Assembly (NCBI GenBank): GCA_002495945.1
Contig: DAHU01000136.1
Coordinates: forward strand, 1-10,367
Reading direction: 5' to 3'
DNA length: 10,367 bases
Source: Euryarchaeota archaeon UBA13
GTDB lineage: Archaea; Thermoplasmatota; Poseidoniia; Poseidoniales; Poseidoniaceae
The notes under the pieces are model-generated. The model made no database searches, had not been told where the DNA came from, and was given only the letters and a program-made list of their open reading frames with translations. A program made the translations under genes and the position numbers. Below are positions 6,366 through 10,367 of the stretch, piece by piece (the stretch's first letter is position 1; the number at the start of each line of letters is the position of its first letter).

Positions 6366-7331
6366 TTATTTGGCCAATTCCTCAAGAATTTGTTTCGTTG
6401 TTAACAACGGTATGCTTATCTCGGCCAAGTGGTTTCTAATCGCTTGACGTTGCCATCCTCTAAACGCTTTTTTGTCCATAGAACAAACTATTCTCCCATT
6501 GGGAAAGGCCTGCTTTGTTGCTGAAATAGCAGAATCAATCGATTGCTTCCAAGTCCCACCAGGTGGCTGAGTTTCATCATCAGATTTGACAAATGGTAAC
6601 GCATAGGTTGCTAACATATGACCAAGCCACACCCCGTCTAACGACGCTAGTTTGTTAGCTCGTGGTGCGTAGTGCCCACCGCCTAAGGTAACTAATACCA
6701 AATCGTCCGCATTCTCTTTGCTATCCCATAAGCCGATGTGGCATTCTGATTCAAATGCCATACCGTCGGCAATTATCTCGGCTAGCAATTCTGCCGCATC
6801 TTCATTTGGCCATGTTGCTTCTGTTGAACCTATTTCGATAAACAGTGCAGGAACGTCTAACCAAGGCCCGTGATGCGTCACTTCTAAGGTCAATTCGAAT
6901 TGATTGGCCAAATCTGTATTTGCATAATAAGATTGCAGCATTTTCCACCAAGATGATAATCGAGTCGAAGGTGGTGGCGCGAACCCTGATTTGCCGCCGA
7001 ATGGTGGAGTTTCCCCAACTTCAAGATGTGGAATACCGATAGGATGTAAGGTGAGTGATGGCTTACCGCTAGCAGCAGCATGTCTTGACGGAAATATCAC
7101 CTCAGTAACAATTTCATTGGTATTATCCTGCCATCTCATGTCGATATTATCTTCATATAGAATACCGCCTTCAAACATCCACATCCTAATGTCATTGTAC
7201 TGGTAAGCAATTTTGCCTTCAATCTCACCTAGTTCTTGCCAGTCAAATTTCTTTAGAAGATACTTGGCCTGATTATATGAAGCTATGTCACCAGCATTGA
7301 CAGCAATCATCGAAACTTGCCGGCTGGCCAT
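6366..7331 (-). CDS. dtdA: D-aminoacyl-tRNA deacylase, archaeal DTD2 type
   Basis: It hydrolyses D-amino acids off mischarged tRNA, a zinc-dependent proofreading step in the cytosol. The 321-residue protein shows the family blocks: VTHHGP (151-156), FIEIGSTE (164-171), LGGGHYAPR (216-224) and GHML (237-240), with histidines suited to metal or catalytic roles. It is somewhat longer than the roughly 270-residue enzymes I recall from thermococci. ATG 7331 lacks a Shine-Dalgarno but lies about 24 bases from a TATA-like element, which fits leaderless transcription. A second in-frame ATG lies at 7310. The gene is followed by proline dehydrogenase, probably on the same transcript, and is divergent from the propeller-like gene. 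Confidence 0.93.
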   Translation of the reverse strand: MASRQVSMIAVNAGDIASYNQAKYLLKKFDWQELGEIEGKIAYQYNDIRMWMFEGGILYEDNIDMRWQDNTNEIVTEVIFPSRHAAASGKPSLTLHPIGIPHLEVGETPPFGGKSGFAPPPSTRLSSWWKMLQSYYANTDLANQFELTLEVTHHGPWLDVPALFIEIGSTEATWPNEDAAELLAEIIADGMAFESECHIGLWDSKENADDLVLVTLGGGHYAPRANKLASLDGVWLGHMLATYALPFVKSDDETQPPGGTWKQSIDSAISATKQAFPNGRIVCSMDKKAFRGWQRQAIRNHLAEISIPLLTTKQILEELAK

Positions 7332-7350
7332 ATTTATCTGGTGATGTGGC

Positions 7351-7359
7351 TATTTTTGA
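7351..7359 (-). promoter_or_regulatory. TATA-like element for dtdA
   Basis: On the minus strand TCAAAAATA is centred about 24 bases before ATG 7331. That is the distance expected between a TATA box and the first base of a leaderless archaeal mRNA, and there is no Shine-Dalgarno in between. It lies within the 75-base gap between the two divergent start codons. Confidence 0.4.
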
Positions 7360-7406
7360 TTTCTTTCCATACGAGATTTGACAAACCGCAATCATTTGGT
7401 CTGTAC

Positions 7407-8336
7407 ATGGCGTGGGGTATACCAGATGATTTGTCCTTCACGCCGAAGCAAATCCTACGATTTGATGGTGGATACATTGTTGTTGGAGTAGACGGTCATC
7501 TACAAAAAATCGATACTGAAGGAAAATTACTGGGAAATCCAGCCAGACCATTTCCAACGCCAATTAGAGATGCTGTTGTGATAGACAATACACTTGTTGC
7601 GACATGGTTAGACCAAGAGCTTCTATTGGCAAGAATGGCGGCGATAAGCCTTGAAAATGATTTCTCAGAAGGTGTCAATCGTGGAGATTTACGAGTGCGT
7701 CGAACCATCGATAAGTCTCTGCACCCTGTCGGCACTGAGTGGTCACACGTACTTGACGCAGAGCCACTATCACTCGCAGCCAACAATAATTCCTTCTCCT
7801 TCGTACTGTGGAGACGTGGCGTATACAATCTAAGCGTGAAAGCAACTGAGAACTGGCGCTCACCTGAACCAAATTGGCCTAGTTTAGCCAAGATACCACG
7901 GGCCATGGATACTGTTGCTACAACATGTGATGATGACTATTTTGAAATTTGGTCCAAAGGTGGTGGCATGATTCGATATGATGTAAATACTGGAAAAATA
8001 ATTGAACAATTAACGCTTTCACTTGATGGATATCTAAACCAAGTTTACAAACATGAGAATAAGTATTTGCTACTCTACAACAACTCTAACATTGCGTTGT
8101 ATGAAGAGGGAAAGATCGTATTGAACGCAAAGTTGTCAGGGCCAATTAGTTACGCTGAGTGGAGTGAAACTGAGGAAGGTTGGCATATTGCGGGATGGCG
8201 TGAACTTCTGTTTGTATCACCAACGACACACAATAGAATAGCATTAGCAGAGATTGCTGTTTTCATTGATGCACAGAACGGTTTGTATCTGTGCAATGAC
8301 GGAAAGTGGGATGTAATCGATTCAGGCAATGAATGA
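7407..8336 (+). CDS. unrecognised cytoplasmic protein, probable beta-propeller-like repeats
   Basis: I do not recognise this 309-residue protein. It is rich in short beta-strand segments with recurring aromatic and glycine positions, such as FDGGYIVVGVDGHLQKID near the N-terminus, then GGGMIRYDVNTGKIIEQL and SNIALYEEGKIVLNAKL. This is the look of irregular WD- or Kelch-like propeller blades. There is no signal peptide, membrane helix or metal motif. ATG 7407 is chosen because the blade-like region starts directly after it and it leaves room for the dtdA promoter. Longer in-frame alternatives begin at ATG 7344 or TTG 7317, the latter overlapping dtdA. Its stop is two bases from the end of the S27ae gene. 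The reading frame is convincing; the function is unknown. Confidence 0.75.
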   Translation: MAWGIPDDLSFTPKQILRFDGGYIVVGVDGHLQKIDTEGKLLGNPARPFPTPIRDAVVIDNTLVATWLDQELLLARMAAISLENDFSEGVNRGDLRVRRTIDKSLHPVGTEWSHVLDAEPLSLAANNNSFSFVLWRRGVYNLSVKATENWRSPEPNWPSLAKIPRAMDTVATTCDDDYFEIWSKGGGMIRYDVNTGKIIEQLTLSLDGYLNQVYKHENKYLLLYNNSNIALYEEGKIVLNAKLSGPISYAEWSETEEGWHIAGWRELLFVSPTTHNRIALAEIAVFIDAQNGLYLCNDGKWDVIDSGNE

Positions 8337-8338
8337 GA

Positions 8339-8515
8339 TTACTCTTCGTTCATTTCGGTGTAACCACAACGGCCACACGACTTACGGTTAGCGTGTATTG
8401 CCATGAAAACACCCGGTCCGCACAATTTGCAATATTCTGCTTTGCGTACGAGTTTGCCATCTTCATCGATTGCGTATTTGTTCCACTTTGCTGCTGTGCT
8501 TGGTCCATCTCCCAT
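8339..8515 (-). CDS. rps27ae: 30S ribosomal protein S27ae
   Basis: This 58-residue zinc-ribbon protein of the small ribosomal subunit starts [11 protein letters not shown]. It carries C29/C32 and C47/C50 in the typical CGPGVFMA and SCGRCGYTE contexts of archaeal S27ae. The length is normal. Its ATG shares one base with the TAA of rps24e (8515). GGAGG at the complement of 8525-8529, nine bases upstream and inside rps24e, serves as its ribosome binding site, so the genes are coupled. It is the last gene of the rpo7 operon and stops two bases from the convergent propeller-like gene. Confidence 0.95.
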   Translation of the reverse strand: MGDGPSTAAKWNKYAIDEDGKLVRKAEYCKLCGPGVFMAIHANRKSCGRCGYTEMNEE

Positions 8516-8877
8516 TATTCATCGCCTCCTTCGTCAGCGGCTTCTTCAGTAGATTCTGCTGGTGCTGCCTCTTCTGCAGCGGCCGGTTCCTCCTTAGCAG
8601 CACGGAATTGCTCGTGACGCTTGTGAATATAATCGGGTTCAACTTTCATCGATTCTTCGTTATCGTAAATATAGGCCAGACCAGTTGTTAAGGGCTGACC
8701 AAATCGAGTATTGCAATCTTTGATAACGATATATTCGGGGTTAGATTTAGGCTCAAGTGTCTTTACCAAATCCATTACCTCTTTTCGTGATGGGGTTGCT
8801 TTTCCGCTGTGCCTCAAGCTGAATTTAATTTCGACACGGCTCAATAATTTGTTTTCCATTCTTTCAACAATTTCCAT
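8515..8877 (-). CDS. rps24e: 30S ribosomal protein S24e
   Basis: This small-subunit protein of 120 residues starts [19 protein letters not shown] and contains KATPSRKEV (26-34), [18 protein letters not shown] (55-72) and [10 protein letters not shown] (78-87), all characteristic of S24e. The ribosomal core ends at about residue 93. A 27-residue acidic, alanine/glutamate-rich tail (94-120) extends beyond the usual archaeal end. ATG 8877 is chosen because GGTGA (complement of 8883-8887) lies five bases upstream and the protein then begins MEI as in the family. An in-frame GTG at 8886 falls within that Shine-Dalgarno. Confidence 0.95.
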   Translation of the reverse strand: MEIVERMENKLLSRVEIKFSLRHSGKATPSRKEVMDLVKTLEPKSNPEYIVIKDCNTRFGQPLTTGLAYIYDNEESMKVEPDYIHKRHEQFRAAKEEPAAAEEAAPAESTEEAADEGGDE

Positions 8878-8882
8878 TTCTG

Positions 8883-8887
8883 TCACC
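8883..8887 (-). promoter_or_regulatory. Shine-Dalgarno GGTGA of rps24e, fused to the spt4 stop codon
   Basis: On the minus strand the spt4 stop TAA (8890-8888) is followed at once by GGTGA and then, five bases on, by ATG 8877. This fixes the rps24e start and suggests that ribosomes ending spt4 reload on rps24e. Confidence 0.65.
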
Positions 8888-9106
8888 TTACCTTGTGTTT
8901 ACCTTGAGTGCATATTTGCCTGGTCTGTCGACATTCAATCGCTTAGCAATTTCAGAGCGTTCAGGGTCCATGATTATGACATAGCCTTGCCAATCAGTAG
9001 TGACTTGAGCACTTGGACACCTGTTACACTGGGGAATCTCATTTTTCTTTTCTGGGTCTGGTAGAATAACACTACATTCAGCGCATGCAAACGGATTTTT
9101 CGGCAT
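8888..9106 (-). CDS. spt4: transcription elongation factor Spt4 (RpoE'')
   Basis: This is the small partner of Spt5; the Spt4/5 clamp binds RNA polymerase and promotes processive elongation. The 72-residue protein has the family zinc finger, C8-x2-C11 and C27-x2-C30. It is followed by WQGYVIIMDPERSEIAKRL (39-57) and RPGKYALKV (61-69), which closely match archaeal Spt4. The finger is more widely spaced between its cysteine pairs than in many Spt4 proteins. Its gene lies between rpo7 and rps24e, as in many archaea. A GAGGTGA Shine-Dalgarno precedes ATG 9106 by six bases. Confidence 0.95.
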   Translation of the reverse strand: MPKNPFACAECSVILPDPEKKNEIPQCNRCPSAQVTTDWQGYVIIMDPERSEIAKRLNVDRPGKYALKVNTR

Positions 9107-9112
9107 AATTAT

Positions 9113-9119
9113 TCACCTC
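9113..9119 (-). promoter_or_regulatory. Shine-Dalgarno GAGGTGA of spt4, overlapping the rpo7 stop codon
   Basis: On the minus strand the string TGAGGTGA contains both the rpo7 stop (TGA, 9120-9118) and a near-full anti-Shine-Dalgarno match six bases before ATG 9106. It arranges stop and re-start as at the spt4/rps24e junction. Confidence 0.7.
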
Positions 9120-9672
9120 ACTCATTATTGTCTTCGTCAATCCAGACGTGGCAACCAAGACCCGGTTGTTTACTTGTTAATCCGATTTTTGATCTTCTAG
9201 GGTCGCTAGTGTCTGGAGATAGTGAAACTATTCTAGCTCTAATCGAGTCACCGATTTGCAATCTGCGGCCGGTTTGCTTTCCTTCTATCCATCCCATACC
9301 AACGTTAGCGTCAACGGTATCGTCCATGATTTGGGATTTGTGTAGTAAGGCTTCCATTGGCCCAATTCTAACGAATGCACCGAATTCGTTGACCTCAGAA
9401 ACTACACCTTCAACGATTTCGTAATCGTCCATGCAGAATAAGACGGCGTCAAATCTAACTCTTTGATATATTGCTCCATCACCGTGGATAATTCTTCCAC
9501 GGCCGAGTGGTTGATGGTTAGTTGTAACCAAAACAAATCTGTTATCATCATCAAACCGACCTTCGAAGGCTGTCATGGACAGTCTGTCGATGTGCTGGTC
9601 GAGTGATTGTCCTTTGCGCATGTATTCCGCTGGGATACGAATAGTATCCTCCTTAGTGACAATTTTGTACAT
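9118..9672 (-). CDS. rpo7: DNA-directed RNA polymerase subunit Rpo7 (RpoE')
   Basis: This stalk subunit of archaeal RNA polymerase partners Rpo4 and contacts emerging RNA. The 184-residue protein has the N-terminal RNP-like domain (MYKIVTKEDTIRIP, 1-14, to about 80). A C-terminal S1 domain follows (about 84-166, with EGVVSEVNEFGAFVRIGP at 88-105), then the KIGLTSKQPGLG ending (162-173) typical of Rpo7. ATG 9672 is chosen because the family starts MYK and GGATGTGA (complement of 9677-9684) lies four bases upstream. A longer frame to 9720 adds 16 residues that match nothing and would code through the palindrome. It is the first gene of the rpo7-spt4-rps24e-rps27ae operon. Confidence 0.95.
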   Translation of the reverse strand: MYKIVTKEDTIRIPAEYMRKGQSLDQHIDRLSMTAFEGRFDDDNRFVLVTTNHQPLGRGRIIHGDGAIYQRVRFDAVLFCMDDYEIVEGVVSEVNEFGAFVRIGPMEALLHKSQIMDDTVDANVGMGWIEGKQTGRRLQIGDSIRARIVSLSPDTSDPRRSKIGLTSKQPGLGCHVWIDEDNNE

Positions 9673-9705
9673 CTTTTCACATCCTTTGGCCGACTCAAAG
9701 GAACT

Positions 9706-9738
9706 GGTGAAGAATAGCATGCTATTCTGTCCTTCACC
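9706..9738. repeat. 18-bp perfect palindrome with outer inverted repeat in the rpo7 leader
   Basis: AGAATAGCATGCTATTCT at 9711-9728 is a perfect palindrome. It is framed by GGTGAAG (9706-9712) and CTTCACC (9732-9738), a second seven-base inverted repeat sharing two bases with it. A further short palindrome CACCGGTG sits at 9735-9742. The element lies 34-66 bases upstream of the rpo7 ATG and downstream of its likely promoter. It could be a DNA operator for a dimer or an RNA hairpin in the 5' leader. It is too far from any gene end on either strand to be an obvious terminator. Confidence 0.7.
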
Positions 9739-9790
9739 GGTGTTACCTCGGGATAGAATCGACCGTAGTCAAGTTGGCCACCGGAGACCC

Positions 9791-9800
9791 CTATTTAATG
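9791..9800 (-). promoter_or_regulatory. possible TATA box of the rpo7 operon
   Basis: On the minus strand CATTAAATAG is the best TATA-like match upstream of rpo7. Transcription would start near 9770, giving a leader of about 100 bases that carries the palindrome and the Shine-Dalgarno. The sequence is also AT-rich on the plus strand, so a role for the divergent secreted-protein gene cannot be excluded. Confidence 0.4.
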
Positions 9801-9918
9801 GAAACGGATTTGATAGGTTACTGAGGCCTATTGGCTGTTGAGAAAACAGGCAAAATTTGATGCATTGAACATACTTATTGCCATAAGTCATAACAACCCC
9901 TTTGTCACACACGATGTC

Positions 9919-10367
9919 ATGTCACCTGCGAAAGCCTTGAACACATGGCGGGCAAAGCAGGCTATATTCTTGGTATTGCTGATGTTTTTTACCCCACTTT
10001 CAGGCTACATGAGCGCTGATAAAGCCCCGGAATTAACTGAAGAGGATGTTGTATCATATACCACGACAAATGCATGGGACTCACTTTCACAACCATGGGC
10101 ACAATATTCCAGAGTCCCGACACATAACGGCACGATGCCAACACACGGTCCGAACGGGGGCCCGGGAACTGGTAGCGTACAAAATGTGACAAATTTTGGC
10201 ATTATTGATTCCCCAACCGTCAACTGGGTGGCGCTAGATAATTTGGATGGTGCTGACGCATATGGTTCGATAATTGGAGATTTTTCTGCGAGCATTACTG
10301 CCACACCAGCAGCAATTGAGCGCTGCGGATACGGCGAACTTTTCGCGGTAATTATTTCCAGTGACTC
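9919..10367 (+). CDS. secreted protein, 5' part only, possibly PQQ-like beta-propeller
   Basis: An open frame runs from ATG 9919 off the window end, giving 149 codons. The N-terminus reads as a Sec signal peptide: basic residues R11 and K13, a hydrophobic core (about 15-26, AIFLVLLMFFTP), then a small-residue cleavage region. There is no lipobox cysteine, so it is not an obvious lipoprotein. The mature part is rich in Gly, Asn, Thr and Trp. WAQYSRVPTHNG and IIGDFSASITATPAA recall the start of secreted PQQ-like (BamB-type) propeller proteins common in marine euryarchaea; that is a recollection and weak. The frame stays open upstream, with TTG at 9865 and 9838 as alternatives, but only ATG 9919 puts the signal peptide at the front. 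Confidence 0.75.
   Translation, partial: MSPAKALNTWRAKQAIFLVLLMFFTPLSGYMSADKAPELTEEDVVSYTTTNAWDSLSQPWAQYSRVPTHNGTMPTHGPNGGPGTGSVQNVTNFGIIDSPTVNWVALDNLDGADAYGSIIGDFSASITATPAAIERCGYGELFAVIISSD

Noticed and set aside
7496..7906. 136-codon minus-strand frame
   Set aside because: It lies fully inside the propeller-like gene, and its serine/arginine-rich low-information sequence is typical of an antisense shadow.
8333..8691. Plus-strand cysteine-rich and serine-rich frames over 8333-8691
   Set aside because: They are opposite-strand shadows of S27ae and S24e, whose protein sequences are unmistakable.
9673..9720. N-terminal extension of Rpo7 to 9720
   Set aside because: Rpo7 starts MYK, a Shine-Dalgarno precedes ATG 9672, and the extension would read through the palindrome.
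9989..10304. Two minus-strand frames near the window end
   Set aside because: They overlap the plus-strand gene with a good signal peptide, show no family resemblance and have no ribosome binding site that I can see.
1..10367. CRISPR arrays, insertion sequences, phage or defence genes
   Set aside because: I looked for spaced direct repeats, transposase or integrase motifs and terminal repeats and saw none. The partial tRNA at the left edge could be an integration site, but no att-like repeat of its 3' end appears elsewhere in the window.

Overview
The window reads as euryarchaeal chromosome. The clearest evidence is a minus-strand cluster for the RNA polymerase stalk subunit Rpo7 (RpoE'), Spt4, and the archaeal/eukaryotic-type ribosomal proteins S24e and S27ae. 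An archaeal D-aminoacyl-tRNA deacylase (DtdA) and an HVO_0476-type zinc-finger protein support this. The moderately AT-rich composition, very tight gene packing, and mix of Shine-Dalgarno-led and apparently leaderless starts fit the marine Poseidoniia (Marine Group II/III). That placement is an inference, not something I could test.

Layout. Positions 1-21 are the 3' end of a plus-strand tRNA cut by the window edge. Positions 85-170 hold a minus-strand tRNA-Ser(GGA). Positions 270-3750 are a plus-strand three-gene cassette: a six-helix membrane protein with two C-terminal zinc ribbons, a SufS-like cysteine desulfurase, and a membrane-anchored subtilisin-type protease. The first two genes overlap by one base and the third follows within 5 bases. 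A minus-strand class I methyltransferase (3751-4482) abuts the protease tail to tail with no gap. It diverges from a plus-strand HVO_0476-family zinc-finger protein (4574-5341), which abuts proline dehydrogenase (5342-6319, minus) with no gap. Proline dehydrogenase lies just downstream of dtdA (6366-7331, minus). dtdA is divergent from an unrecognised, beta-propeller-like protein (7407-8336, plus), whose stop codon is 2 bases from the end of the rpo7-spt4-rps24e-rps27ae operon (8339-9672, minus). The last gene (9919 onward, plus) encodes a secreted protein and runs off the window.

How the genes work together. The rpo7-spt4-S24e-S27ae cluster is a transcription/translation housekeeping operon. 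It is preceded by a leader carrying an 18-bp perfect palindrome, the clearest unexplained non-coding structure here. DtdA is translation quality control and proline dehydrogenase is amino-acid catabolism; they probably share a transcript. The 270-3750 cassette is the best candidate for something undescribed: an orphan membrane zinc-ribbon protein translationally coupled to a cysteine desulfurase with no other Suf genes in view, followed by an outward-facing protease. I see no CRISPR array, insertion sequence, phage gene or recognisable defence system.
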